NCBI GenBank assembly: GCA_031553705.1
Contig: JAVBLD010000059.1
Span: forward strand, 1 to 18,706
DNA from: JAVBLD01 sp031553705
Lineage (GTDB): Bacteria; Bacteroidota; Bacteroidia; Bacteroidales; Marinifilaceae
Length of the DNA stretch: 18,706 nucleotides
Direction of reading: 5' to 3'
The notes beneath the pieces were generated by a model. That model was not told the origin of the DNA and searched no databases. It saw only the letters and a list, made by a program, of their open reading frames with translations. The translations under genes and the position numbers were made by a program. Positions 1 through 7,829 of the stretch are shown one piece after another (position 1 is the first letter of the stretch; each line of letters starts with the position of its first letter).

Positions 1-178
1 AACCAATTATTTCATTACAAGCATCTGGAACCGTACTTTGCACTGGAGTTGTGTCCAAGATAGCGAATGGTTTACTTGCTCGATGAGAGCCCCAAGTTAT
101 TAATCGTTTTTCATTTTTCAACAGAAAAGCGTAACTTCGCAGGAAATTGACAGTATATTCACTTTCAACTCTCTCCAC
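1..178 (-). CDS. Unrecognised partial open frame at left edge
   Basis: A minus-strand frame stays open from a GTG at 178-176 to the window edge, giving 59 codons without a stop. It reads like real protein (for example VESEYTVNFLRSYAFLLKN followed by KRLITWGSHRASKPFAILD) with ordinary mixed codon use, and no other frame here is as convincing. I do not recognise a family. The start is uncertain: GTG at 178 would sit directly against the ATG of the divergent kinase gene at 179, leaving no room for separate promoters, so an internal TTG start, or a truncated gene remnant, is equally possible. A competing plus-strand frame ends with TAG at 61-63 after only 20 codons. Confidence 0.35.
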   Translation of the reverse strand, partial: MERVESEYTVNFLRSYAFLLKNEKRLITWGSHRASKPFAILDTTPVQSTVPDACNEIIG

Positions 179-1048
179 ATGAAAAAAGTTGCCGCAATTC
201 ACGATCTTTCCGGTTATGGCAGGGCTTCCCTGACGGTTGTCATTCCAATCCTGTCCAATATGGGCTACCAGGTATGTCCGCTTCCAACAGCAATCATGTC
301 GGCTCATAGCGAATACAAAAACTTCCGGAGTTTTGACCTTTCTGGTCAAATGGAAGAGATTATCGACCATTGGAAAGAGATACATCTGGATTTTGATGCT
401 TTATATTCCGGCTATCTGGCCTCCATCAAACAATTGGATATCGTCGCCCGCTTTTTCGACGATTTCAGTCACGATCATAATTTTGTACTGGTTGACCCGG
501 TACTCGGAGACCATAACCGACTTTATCCCGGCATGAGCGAAGAGATGATATGTGGTATGCGGAAACTCTGTTCAAAAGCAAAAGTGATCACACCGAATCT
601 GACTGAAGCGGCCTTCCTGCTAGGCAAAATTCAATCTGATAAAATCTCGGTCGATGAGGCGATCGGTTGGTGCAAACAGTTGAGCACCCTGGGTCCCGAA
701 CATGTAATCATCACTTCGGCGCCTTCAGGAAATGACCGGAATGTAGCCACCATTGCCTATAACCGGATAGACGGGCGCGCCTGGCGAGTAATCTGCGAAC
801 ATATCCCCGCCTCCTACCCGGGAACAGGAGATGCTTTTGCAAGTGTCATCACCGGAAGTCTGCTAAACGGCGACAGCCTGCCGGAAGCGATTGACCGGGC
901 TGTCTATTTTATCAATATGGGTATTAAAGCCAGTTTCGGATATGTTCACAACCCATTGGACGGAATCAATCAGGAAAAAGTATTGCACTACCTCAACGAA
1001 CCATTGCCCTATTATAACTATGAGTTAATCGGCACGGAAACAAAATAG
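179..1048 (+). CDS. pdxY: Pyridoxal/pyridoxamine kinase (PdxY/PdxK type)
   Basis: Predicted cytosolic ATP-dependent kinase that phosphorylates pyridoxal or pyridoxamine in vitamin B6 salvage. The 289-residue protein has the ribokinase/PfkB-like fold of the PdxY group. The N-terminus contains HDLSGYGRASL (residues 8-18). VDPVLGD at 105-111 is the conserved phosphate/Mg region. ITPNLTEA (137-144) is typical of the family. PGTGDAFAS (214-222) carries the anion-hole GTGD motif with the presumed catalytic base D218. Length matches the family. The ATG start gives the conserved beginning MKKVAAIHDLSGYG. The next gene starts 42 nt downstream on the same strand, so the two may be cotranscribed. Pyridoxal and pyridoxamine specificity cannot be separated by eye; hydroxymethylpyrimidine kinase is a less likely alternative. 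Confidence 0.9.
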   Translation: MKKVAAIHDLSGYGRASLTVVIPILSNMGYQVCPLPTAIMSAHSEYKNFRSFDLSGQMEEIIDHWKEIHLDFDALYSGYLASIKQLDIVARFFDDFSHDHNFVLVDPVLGDHNRLYPGMSEEMICGMRKLCSKAKVITPNLTEAAFLLGKIQSDKISVDEAIGWCKQLSTLGPEHVIITSAPSGNDRNVATIAYNRIDGRAWRVICEHIPASYPGTGDAFASVITGSLLNGDSLPEAIDRAVYFINMGIKASFGYVHNPLDGINQEKVLHYLNEPLPYYNYELIGTETK

Positions 1049-1090
1049 GATTTCAGAAATATACAAAATCTAAAATTATCGAGCCGTTTT

Positions 1091-1927
1091 ATGGAATATA
1101 ACAGTGCCATACAAGCAATCATCACCGACCTGGACGGAACAATTCTGCCCCGGAACAGAACGATCAGTCCTGAAACCGTCCGTAGCTTGCATCAGATCGG
1201 ATCGAAAGGGATCACCCGGATCATTGCCACCGGAAGAAGCCTTTTTGCAGTACAAAAAGTATTACCAGCCGATTTTCCGATAGATTACCTCGTTTTTTCG
1301 TCAGGCGCCGGTATCCTGAAATGGAGCAACCAGCAGCTTTTATCTGCGACGCATCTCAATATCGGGCAAGTACGGGAAATTGCCGACTACCTGTGGCAGC
1401 ATAATATGAACTTTATCATTCAGAAAGAGATTCCCGAAAATCACTATTTCTATTACACGGAAATTTATCCTGTGCATCCGGATTACAGACAACGTGTTGA
1501 ACTCTACCGCGATTTTGGTACACGTATTGAGAACCACACCGAAATCCGGTCCGATGCAACCGAAATAATCGTTATATTAAGCGCACCCCAACTCAGACAG
1601 ATAGAACAACTCCGCGCCGATCTACCCGGCTATTCGATCATCCGCAGCACATCTCCGATTGATAATAAAGCTATCTGGCTGGAAATATTTCCCAAAAACA
1701 TCAACAAAGGAAGCTCTTGTACAAGACTTTTGAATCAGCTTCAGATTTCCGGCAATGCCTGCGCCGGTTTAGGAAACGATTATAATGATATCGACTTTCT
1801 GGACATCTGCGGTAAAGCCTTTCTGGTAGCTAATGCTCCAAGCCGGCTGAAACCTCTCTATAAAACAGTCGCTTCCGATCTCAAGAACGGTTTTTCGGAA
1901 TTTATCTCAATATCAATTGTTAATTAA
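1091..1927 (+). CDS. Cof-type HAD-superfamily hydrolase
   Basis: Predicted cytosolic Mg-dependent phosphatase of the haloacid dehalogenase superfamily, Cof/type IIB cap subfamily, with substrates likely to be small phosphorylated metabolites. The 278-residue protein has motif I DLDGT at 13-18 region (nucleophile D13, general acid D15), motif II ATGRS at 46-50, the motif III lysine in NINKGSS (K206), and a motif IV GNDYND at 228-233 in place of the usual GDGxND. The stretch between about residues 85 and 195 forms the expected C2 cap. It follows the B6 kinase by 42 nt, so a role in dephosphorylating a B6 vitamer is conceivable, but that is inference only. The convergent pyrF gene ends 51 nt away, and I see no convincing hairpin terminator between them. 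Confidence 0.87.
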   Translation: MEYNSAIQAIITDLDGTILPRNRTISPETVRSLHQIGSKGITRIIATGRSLFAVQKVLPADFPIDYLVFSSGAGILKWSNQQLLSATHLNIGQVREIADYLWQHNMNFIIQKEIPENHYFYYTEIYPVHPDYRQRVELYRDFGTRIENHTEIRSDATEIIVILSAPQLRQIEQLRADLPGYSIIRSTSPIDNKAIWLEIFPKNINKGSSCTRLLNQLQISGNACAGLGNDYNDIDFLDICGKAFLVANAPSRLKPLYKTVASDLKNGFSEFISISIVN

Positions 1928-1978
1928 AGCACATCTTTAACCTTACACCCTGGTACTTTTAATCCTGTTCTTTGCTCC

Positions 1979-2806
1979 CTACTCAATCCCGTATTCCCGT
2001 AATAAACGATCCATCTCTTTCTGCAACAGTTCCGCCTCCGTTTTCGCCCGCACAGCAAAATTCTCGGTAGAATCGGCAAAAATGATATTGCGTGAAGAGT
2101 TCACAATCAGTCCGCAATGTTTGTTCATTCCGTATTTCGCCACCTCGTCCAGACTTCCGCCCTGCGCCCCGACACCCGGTACAAGCAAAAAATGATCCGG
2201 CACGATCCGGCGGATACCTGCCAACATTTCGGCCTTTGTGGCTCCAACCACATACATCATATTATTTGCATTCCCCCACTGTTGGGATACCTTCAATACC
2301 TTCTCATACAGTTTCACCCCTTTTTCTTCAAAAAGCTGGAAATCGAAGGCCCCTTTATTAGAGGTCAATGCCAGTAAGATCACCCATCTATGATCATATC
2401 CCATAAACGGCGTTACCGAATCCTGTCCCATATAGGGCGCCACCGTAATCGAATCGAAATCGAGGGTTTGCAAAAACGCCTTTGCATACATCTCGGACGT
2501 ATTTCCTATATCCCCCCGCTTTGCATCAGCGATGGTAAATACCTCCGGATAATTCGCCTTGATGTACTTGATTGTCTTCTCCAGGCTTTTCCAACCCTCC
2601 ACCCCACGGCTTTCGTAAAAGGCGACATTCGGCTTATAAGCGATTGCCGATGCCGCCGTAGCATCTATAATAGCTTTGTTAAATTCAAAGACCGGATCGG
2701 CCATGCCTGACAAGTGAGAAGGGATCTTGGCAATATCCGAATCCAGGCCTACACACAGGAATGACCTTTTTTTTCTGATCTGTTCAAATAATTCGTTGTA
2801 TGTCAT
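1979..2806 (-). CDS. pyrF: Orotidine 5'-phosphate decarboxylase
   Basis: Catalyses the last step of de novo UMP synthesis, decarboxylation of OMP, in the cytosol. The 275-residue protein is the longer bacterial (type 2) form. The catalytic tetrad motif is visible as ADAKRGDIGNTS at 93-104 (D94, K96, D99). The N-terminus FLCVGLDSD (17-24) and the phosphate-binding LVPGVGAQGG in the C-terminal third also fit. The ATG at 2806 gives the normal family start MTYNELFEQIRKKRSFLCVGLD. It lies 32 nt downstream of prfA on the same strand, a prfA-pyrF pairing that is common in Bacteroidales, so the two are probably cotranscribed. Confidence 0.96.
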   Translation of the reverse strand: MTYNELFEQIRKKRSFLCVGLDSDIAKIPSHLSGMADPVFEFNKAIIDATAASAIAYKPNVAFYESRGVEGWKSLEKTIKYIKANYPEVFTIADAKRGDIGNTSEMYAKAFLQTLDFDSITVAPYMGQDSVTPFMGYDHRWVILLALTSNKGAFDFQLFEEKGVKLYEKVLKVSQQWGNANNMMYVVGATKAEMLAGIRRIVPDHFLLVPGVGAQGGSLDEVAKYGMNKHCGLIVNSSRNIIFADSTENFAVRAKTEAELLQKEMDRLLREYGIE

Positions 2807-2838
2807 ATCATCTCAACTTTTAAAATCTTGTTATATCT

Positions 2839-3924
2839 TTAGTTCAAACCGCTCTCCTTCAACCGTTCCGTATTTTCTTCAATCTGGAGCCGTTCGGTAA
2901 TCTCGTCGATTTCGCCATCCATAATCGCCGACAAATTATATAATGTAAAATTGATCCGGTGATCAGTCACCCGTCCCTGCGGATAATTGTATGTGCGGAT
3001 CTTTGCCGACCGGTCGCCGGTAGAGACCATTGTCTTTCGTTTGGATGCAATCTCATCCAAGTATTTCTGATGTTCGATGGCATATATACGGGAACGCAAT
3101 TCGCTCATTGCCTTCGCCAGGTTCTTAATCTGTGATTTTTCATCCTGGCAGGTTACCACAATGCCGGTAGGTATATGGGTCAGGCGGATAGCCGAATAGG
3201 TAGTATTTACCGACTGTCCGCCGGGACCGGATGAGCAGTAGGTATCTTTCCGTATATCTGCCGGATTGAGTACGATATCCACCTCTTCCGCTTCCGGCAG
3301 AACCGCGACCGTAGCCGCCGACGTGTGGACGCGCCCCTGCGTTTCGGTATCCGGAACGCGCTGTACCCTGTGTACTCCCGATTCATACTTCAGCACTCCG
3401 TATACGCCGCGACCGGAGATATTGGCCACAATCTCCTTATATCCGCCGGAAGTTCCTTCGCTACTATTGGTCACTTCGATTTTCCATCCCCGCGACTCGC
3501 AAAATTTAGTATACATCCGGAACAGGTCGCCGGCAAACAGGCAAGCCTCATCGCCTCCGGTACCGCCGCGAATTTCAAGTATCACATTTTTTGCATCCTC
3601 CGGATCTGCCGGCACCAATAACAGTTTTATCTCCTGTTCCATCTGCGGCAATTTTTCCGTCAACTCTTCGATTTCAGCTTCAATTACCTCCAGCATCTCT
3701 CTGTCCTTTTCTGTTTCCAGCATGCTCTTCGTCTCCTCAAACGCCCGGAGTGTCTGTTTGTATCTATCAGCTGCCGTGACAATCTCCTCCAATTCCTTAT
3801 ATTCTTTTGTCAACCGCACATATCGTTCCATATCCTGAAGTACTTCGGGATCGGTAATCAGTTGACCAATCTCTTTAAAACGGACGTAAAACACATCCAA
3901 CTTCTCTAATAACGGATTATCCAT
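2839..3924 (-). CDS. prfA: Peptide chain release factor 1
   Basis: Class I release factor that recognises UAA and UAG stop codons and triggers peptide release on the ribosome. The 361-residue protein has the long N-terminal coiled-coil domain 1 (to about residue 105), the codon-recognition P-x-T motif as PDT at 191-193 inside RVQRVPDTETQGRVHTSA, and the catalytic GGQ loop at 235-237 within SSGPGGQSVNTT. The P-x-T tripeptide, in place of SPF, makes it RF1 and not RF2. No frameshift site is present. Length and start are normal for the family. It is separated by 67 nt from the upstream epimerase gene and by 32 nt from pyrF. Confidence 0.97.
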   Translation of the reverse strand: MDNPLLEKLDVFYVRFKEIGQLITDPEVLQDMERYVRLTKEYKELEEIVTAADRYKQTLRAFEETKSMLETEKDREMLEVIEAEIEELTEKLPQMEQEIKLLLVPADPEDAKNVILEIRGGTGGDEACLFAGDLFRMYTKFCESRGWKIEVTNSSEGTSGGYKEIVANISGRGVYGVLKYESGVHRVQRVPDTETQGRVHTSAATVAVLPEAEEVDIVLNPADIRKDTYCSSGPGGQSVNTTYSAIRLTHIPTGIVVTCQDEKSQIKNLAKAMSELRSRIYAIEHQKYLDEIASKRKTMVSTGDRSAKIRTYNYPQGRVTDHRINFTLYNLSAIMDGEIDEITERLQIEENTERLKESGLN

Positions 3925-3991
3925 ATATTTCTTTGAATTCCGGATTTTAAATTTTGTTTTTCACTCTTCAATCCTACATCGCAAAAGTAAG

Positions 3992-5002
3992 CTAATTTTC
4001 CTTTTTCCACAAACCGGCCATCCATTCGATTGTCTCCTGCAAAGTCCTGAAATGGAAATCCGGGTATCGCGTCAGAATCTTTCTACTAGAGTAACAGGAT
4101 TTATGATGGGATGAACGTGCCGTTTCACGTGTAAAAGCCGGCTTTCTGCCTGTCAGCTTTCCCCAGACGGCCAATATCCGCCAGACAGCTGAGGTCAGCA
4201 CCGGAGCCATATAAAACCGGGGCGGGCGCCGCCCGACAGAACGGGCGATCTCCCGGAACAGCTCCAAATAAGAGTAGTTGCCCCCATTCAGTACGAACCG
4301 CTCTCCACTCACTTCTCTGTCTTCTGCTAACCGGATCATCAATTCACAAACATCCCGGACATCCACGTAACCGTTCACGCCTCCGGTATATACCGGCATA
4401 CCCTTTGCCGCAGTCAGAAACAGACGGCCGCTGCTCCGTTCCCATTGTCCGGCGCCGAGAATGATCGACGGGTTCACAATCACACCATTCATACCTTTCC
4501 GGATATATTTCCATACGATCTTTTCCGCGTTTGCCTTACTCCGGGAATAAACAGAATGCTGCGTCCCGGCGATCACCGGAGTATCTTCGTCGACATGTTC
4601 ACTACTCTCCGGGGCATCCCCAAGAGCTGCAATCGAACTGACATAACAGAGACGCGCTCCGTATTCCACACACAACTCCGCGATCAACCCGCTGCCCTGC
4701 AGATTTGTACGCTCCAAACTCTCTCTGTCTGCACCGTCAAATGACACAACAGCAGCGCAATGGTAAACAATGGTAGCCTTTTCGACACAACCGGCCAGCA
4801 TCTGTCGGTCCAATATATCTCCTTCTACCCAGACGATTCGCTGCCATAATATATCACTGTCCGGATAGCCGTAGAAAACAGCTTTGATCTTCTCCACAGA
4901 CCGCTCTTTCCGGCGCAATGCCAGAACCTCCTGGCCAGAACCGGCCAGAAAATACAATAGATGACTCCCAAGCAGTCCGGTAGCTCCGGTCACAAATATC
5001 AT
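3992..5002 (-). CDS. NAD(P)-dependent epimerase/dehydratase (extended SDR)
   Basis: Predicted cytosolic oxidoreductase or sugar-nucleotide-modifying enzyme of the extended short-chain dehydrogenase/reductase family; the substrate is not identifiable. The 336-residue protein has the Rossmann motif TGATGLLG at 5-12 (GxxGxxG), the HCAA strand motif at 81-84, the catalytic serine region YVSSIAALG at 120-128, and the active-site YxxxK as Y152-S-R-S-K156. The C-terminal half resembles dihydroflavonol-4-reductase-like and 3-beta-HSD-like members (VNPSIILGAG, NGYVDVRDV), not GalE. It sits between the OsmC and prfA genes, same strand, with gaps of 63 and 67 nt, so it probably belongs to the same transcript. 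The link to translation or pyrimidine genes appears positional only. Confidence 0.85.
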   Translation of the reverse strand: MIFVTGATGLLGSHLLYFLAGSGQEVLALRRKERSVEKIKAVFYGYPDSDILWQRIVWVEGDILDRQMLAGCVEKATIVYHCAAVVSFDGADRESLERTNLQGSGLIAELCVEYGARLCYVSSIAALGDAPESSEHVDEDTPVIAGTQHSVYSRSKANAEKIVWKYIRKGMNGVIVNPSIILGAGQWERSSGRLFLTAAKGMPVYTGGVNGYVDVRDVCELMIRLAEDREVSGERFVLNGGNYSYLELFREIARSVGRRPPRFYMAPVLTSAVWRILAVWGKLTGRKPAFTRETARSSHHKSCYSSRKILTRYPDFHFRTLQETIEWMAGLWKKEN

Positions 5003-5065
5003 CAGATTGACTTTGGGTTAAAACACTGCGATAATACCATCTTTTCTGCCCGGCCCTACACTATC

Positions 5066-5476
5066 CTAATCGTTCCAACGGAAAATAACCGTTTTAATCA
5101 CATCTTCACGCAAACTCAGCGATACAGGACAGGTGTGAGCAGCCTTTTCCAACGCCTTCTTCTCTTTGGCGGAGTAGTTCTTAGCCGGCATAACGAAAAT
5201 AACCTCGATCTCTCCTATCCTCCTGGGATTTGACGCCATTTTCTTGGTAACCTCCATTTCGGTGCCGTCTACATCTATTCCGGCGCTCTGAGCATAAATC
5301 CCCATAATAGTCATCATACAGGCAGCTAAAGATGTCACACACAAATCAGTAGGAGAAAATGCCTCCCCTCTGCCGTGGTTATCCACCGGAGCATCCGTTA
5401 TAATTTTATCCCCGCTTTGTACATGTTCGCAGGACACCCTCAGACCTCCCAGATACTTTACTTTTACCGTTGCCAT
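5066..5476 (-). CDS. OsmC-family protein (thiol-dependent peroxide reductase)
   Basis: Predicted cytosolic protein of the OsmC/Ohr superfamily, whose characterised members reduce organic hydroperoxides with a pair of reactive cysteines. The 136-residue protein has both expected cysteines: C53 in SLAACMMTIMG, at the start of the central helix, and C116 in AAHTCPVSLSL. The FSPTDLCVTSL segment (40-50) is the usual lead-in to the first cysteine. Length is typical for the YhfA-like/OsmC group; Ohr proper usually carries a different VC-P motif, so I prefer the general OsmC call. The gene is 58 nt downstream of the yraN-like gene on the same strand. Function inferred from family only. Confidence 0.88.
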   Translation of the reverse strand: MATVKVKYLGGLRVSCEHVQSGDKIITDAPVDNHGRGEAFSPTDLCVTSLAACMMTIMGIYAQSAGIDVDGTEMEVTKKMASNPRRIGEIEVIFVMPAKNYSAKEKKALEKAAHTCPVSLSLREDVIKTVIFRWND

Positions 5477-5534
5477 AATCTTTATATTTCTAATAATTTA
5501 TTTTTATCTTCATTCGTACTCCAACCTTTTTATT

Positions 5535-5888
5535 TTAATCAAAAACCCGGATAGCTTCTTTGATATGCCGGATCTCTCCATTTTCCCCAGTGATAAGGAT
5601 CAGATCAAAGCGTAACTCTTTTTCTACATTATATCTTTTCAGATAAGCCGCACCTGCCTGCAATAAATTCCGTCTCTTTTTATAATCCAATAGCTCGTCG
5701 GGCCGTTCTTCGTCAGTCCGGCGTGTCTTCACTTCTACTACAATAATCATCTGCCCGTCGGTACATACGATATCTATCTCTTTATGCCTCAGACACCAGT
5801 TACGTGCTAAAATAACATATCCCTCCTGCTTTAAATATGCTGCCGCCTTCTCTTCGCCGATTTTGCCCAAACTGTTGTGTACCGCCAT
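5535..5888 (-). CDS. YraN/UPF0102-family nuclease-fold protein
   Basis: Small cytosolic protein of the YraN (UPF0102) family with a Holliday-junction-resolvase/restriction-endonuclease-like fold; the biological role is unsettled. Starting at the ATG at 5888 it has 117 residues and the typical beginning MAVHNSLGKIGEEKAAAYL. The family core is visible: GEEKAAAYLKQEGYVIL, NWCLRHKEIDIVCTDG with the metal-binding E and D of EID, and IIVVEVKTRR carrying the E-V-K part of the D-ExK nuclease motif. A TTG at 5906 in frame would add six residues, but the ATG gives the conserved N-terminus. As the first gene of the leftward run it is preceded by a good -7 promoter box near 5915-5922. Confidence 0.9.
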   Translation of the reverse strand: MAVHNSLGKIGEEKAAAYLKQEGYVILARNWCLRHKEIDIVCTDGQMIIVVEVKTRRTDEERPDELLDYKKRRNLLQAGAAYLKRYNVEKELRFDLILITGENGEIRHIKEAIRVFD

Positions 5889-5914
5889 CGCACAAGTTTT
5901 ATACAAAAATAAAT

Positions 5915-5949
5915 CAAATATAGATAATTACCGGCATCCTGGAAGCAAA
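5915..5949 (-). promoter_or_regulatory. Putative promoter of the yraN-osmC-epimerase-prfA-pyrF run
   Basis: On the minus strand TATATTTG (5922-5915) matches the Bacteroidetes -7 consensus TAnnTTTG exactly. A TTTG lies upstream at 5949-5946, but the spacer is 23 nt instead of about 19, so the -33 assignment is weak. The box is 27 nt before the ATG at 5888. A second overlapping match, TATTTTTG, is at 5911-5904. Confidence 0.55.
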
Positions 5950-6078
5950 AACTCAAAATAACGATCATTTTTGTTAACTTTTAGATCCATTTTACCGGCT
6001 CTATCTTTTTCAATATGGAATTCTATAAAAAAGCAGACAAACCTCTCATCCATGCTTAAATATCCTATGATTTAATAA

Positions 6079-6109
6079 TTTGATTATTGAACATTTTTGA
6101 CTATCTTTG
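6079..6109 (+). promoter_or_regulatory. Promoter of the GT5-like gene
   Basis: TTTG at 6079-6082, a 19-nt spacer, then TATCTTTG at 6102-6109. This matches the Bacteroidetes primary sigma consensus TTTG-N19-TAnnTTTG perfectly. The inferred transcription start is around 6114, giving a leader of roughly 20 nt before the ATG at 6134, with a purine-rich GGGGAAG at 6122-6128 as possible ribosome binding site. Confidence 0.8.
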
Positions 6110-6133
6110 TAAAGTTTTTTTGGGGAAGCAATT

Positions 6134-6946
6134 ATGGCTAAAAAGAAGATTTTATTTATCTCTCAGGAGATCTCACCTTATTTACCGGATTCGAAGATGT
6201 CAACTATTGGAAGATTTTTGCCCCAAGGGATCCAGGAGAAAGGGAAGGAAATCAGAACGTTCATGCCTCGTTTCGGGTGCATAAACGAGCGACGCCATCA
6301 GCTGCATGAAGTCATTCGCTTATCAGGGATGAATTTAATCATTAACGACACCGACCATCCTCTTATCATCAAGGTTGCCTCTATTCAGGCTGCCAGAATG
6401 CAGGTTTACTTTATCGACAATGAAGACTATTTTCAACGTAAACAGATCATCATGGACGATAGAGGCCTCTCTTTACCGGATAATGACGAACGGGCCATAT
6501 TCTTTGCCCGCGGAGTATTTGAAACGGTAAAAAAACTAAGATGGGCACCGGATTTGATCTACTGTCAGGGATGGTTCACCGCGTTGATACCGTTTTATCT
6601 GAAAAAAGAGTATTTTGACGATCCTGCATTTACCGGCACAAAAGTGGTGTTTTCTACCTATAATGATATGTTTGAGGGTACGCTGCACAAAGATTTTCAT
6701 AAAAAAATCCTGTTGGAAGGAATGTCGGCTAAAGATGTCGCTACAGTAAAAATGCCGACCCATACCAATGTCAATAAGCTGGCGTTTGAGTATTCCGACG
6801 GGATTATCTTTAACAGTCCGGAGGTTGATTGCGAATTGATAGAATTTGCCGAAAAATCCGGCAAACCGGTTATATCCTATTCGAATCAGGAGGAATACAT
6901 CAACGATTATGCGGTATTCTTCGACCAGATTCTCGAACTGACATAA
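6134..6946 (+). CDS. Half-size glycogen/starch synthase-like protein (GT5 N-terminal domain)
   Basis: A 270-residue protein resembling only the N-terminal GT5 Rossmann domain of glycogen/starch synthases, a form widespread and conserved in Bacteroidales and usually annotated 'glycogen/starch synthase'. Visible similarities are KKILFISQEISPYLPDSK (3-20), FMPRFGCIN, VYFIDNEDYFQR, the FFARGVFETVKKL helix, PDLIYCQGWFTALIPFYL and the C-terminal FNSPEVDCELIEFAE. The ADP-glucose-binding K-x-G-G-L motif expected after SPY is not present (PDSKMSTIG is there instead), and the whole C-terminal GT-B domain is absent. It is therefore unlikely to be a glucosyltransferase on its own; a regulatory or carbohydrate-sensing role is inference. 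It has its own promoter and a strong terminator, so it is monocistronic. Confidence 0.85.
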   Translation: MAKKKILFISQEISPYLPDSKMSTIGRFLPQGIQEKGKEIRTFMPRFGCINERRHQLHEVIRLSGMNLIINDTDHPLIIKVASIQAARMQVYFIDNEDYFQRKQIIMDDRGLSLPDNDERAIFFARGVFETVKKLRWAPDLIYCQGWFTALIPFYLKKEYFDDPAFTGTKVVFSTYNDMFEGTLHKDFHKKILLEGMSAKDVATVKMPTHTNVNKLAFEYSDGIIFNSPEVDCELIEFAEKSGKPVISYSNQEEYINDYAVFFDQILELT

Positions 6947-6947
6947 C

Positions 6948-6984
6948 AAAATGGGTTGTCCTAAAATGAACAACCTATTTTTTT
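6948..6984 (+). terminator. Rho-independent terminator after the GT5-like gene
   Basis: A 12-bp stem with one G-U pair (6948-6959 AAAATGGGTTGT with 6970-6981 ACAACCTATTTT) encloses a 10-nt loop and ends in a T run reaching 6984. It starts 2 nt after the stop codon. Because the flanks are A-rich and T-rich it could work in both directions. Confidence 0.85.
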
Positions 6985-7297
6985 ATACTGCACATATATG
7001 TATATCCGGTTATTTTCTGATAAAGCTGGTAATATTTCTCTACTTTCTTTCTAATCTCCGGTTTTAATGATAAAAGTAAAGATGTCTTCAACCTTTTCAG
7101 AATGGGAAGATGTCTTGGGGATATCGTGAATAATGTTGTAAGCTCCAGCAAAGATTGGCTTTGTGAAACAAATGCATTATAACATACTCATCTAATGTAT
7201 ATTATCCATAAAATATTGACATAAACAGACCATAATCCTGCATGTTATGTCCGGATTTCCAGTTCCCAGAATGAAGAACTTTCAGGATATTTTGCAT
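6975..7297 (-). pseudogene. Possible degraded coding remnant in the 391-nt gap
   Basis: The gap between 6947 and 7337 carries no intact gene. On the minus strand two protein-like pieces sit end to end in different frames. The first runs from ATG at 7297 to TAA at 7204-7202 (31 codons, including SGNWKSGHNMQDYGLFM). The second is an open run from 7187 to TAG at 6977-6975 (70 sense codons, including SPRHLPILKRLKTSLLLSLK and KPEIRKKVEKYYQLYQK), which begins right after a stop and has no usable start. A single gene broken by a frameshift and a stop would explain this, but I cannot name a family and chance remains possible. Confidence 0.25.
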
Positions 7298-7337
7298 GTA
7301 TCAAAATTGGATTTCTATGCGTAGAAAATAGAAACGA

Positions 7338-7712
7338 ATGATTATGCCGCAGAACATAGAATTGATCAAAAGATATTTCAATGCCCTGTCAAAAGGGGAT
7401 TTTGTCACGGCAGGTAATTTTATGACCGACAATTTAATTTGGCATCAGCCGGGAAAAGGGAGTTTATCCGGAACATTTAAAAGCAACGAGGACGTCTTTG
7501 CCCACATTAGCGATTTCGCAAAACTCAGCCGAGGGACTTTCGCAATCGACAGTGTGGAATATATTGCGGATAATGGTGACTTTGTGGCTGTGGCACTTCA
7601 TTCCATAGCTTCGGCCGGAAGTGGTTCCATTTCAATGAAAGGGATAGATTTATTCCGAATTATAAACGGAAATAATATTCCCAGCTGTTTCATAAAATGC
7701 CGGATTGATTAA
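7338..7712 (+). CDS. SnoaL/NTF2-like family protein with unusual C-terminus
   Basis: A 124-residue cytosolic protein of the SnoaL-like (NTF2 cone fold) family; members range from ketosteroid-isomerase-like enzymes to ligand-binding proteins and the ligand here is unknown. Typical features are NIELIKRYFNALSKGDF (N-terminal helix), NLIWHQPGKGSLSGTFKSNE, FAIDSVEYIADNGDFVAVALHS and the strand SMKGIDLFRIINGN. Relatives normally continue with a strand reading like xVWLFSxDQ and an FW near the end. Here the end is NNIPSCFIKCRID, which does not fit; one base off the frame reads QLFHKMPD before a stop, suggesting a frameshift near 7665-7680 and 3' truncation. A second ATG two codons in (7344) may be the true start. 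A terminator follows closely. Confidence 0.75.
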   Translation: MIMPQNIELIKRYFNALSKGDFVTAGNFMTDNLIWHQPGKGSLSGTFKSNEDVFAHISDFAKLSRGTFAIDSVEYIADNGDFVAVALHSIASAGSGSISMKGIDLFRIINGNNIPSCFIKCRID

Positions 7713-7719
7713 TAATCTC

Positions 7720-7748
7720 GCATTTGTCTGATGGCAAATGCTTTTTTT
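7720..7748 (+). terminator. Rho-independent terminator after the SnoaL-like gene
   Basis: A 9-bp stem (GCATTTGTC at 7720-7728 with GGCAAATGC at 7733-7741, one G-U pair) closes a TGAT loop and is followed by seven Ts (7742-7748). It starts 8 nt past the stop codon and separates this gene from the outer-membrane protein gene. Confidence 0.9.
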
Positions 7749-7829
7749 CTTCTGTCTGAACCACAATTTTATAAGAAAACAGACACTAAGCACCTCTTAA
7801 TAAGGAGAGTATATTAAACATGTTTATAT

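Noticed and set aside
1928..1978. Terminator between the convergent HAD and pyrF genes
   Set aside because: No hairpin with a T run is visible in the 51 nt.
3266..3838. Long plus-strand open frame opposite prfA
   Set aside because: Serine-rich shadow of the prfA coding strand with no family resemblance.
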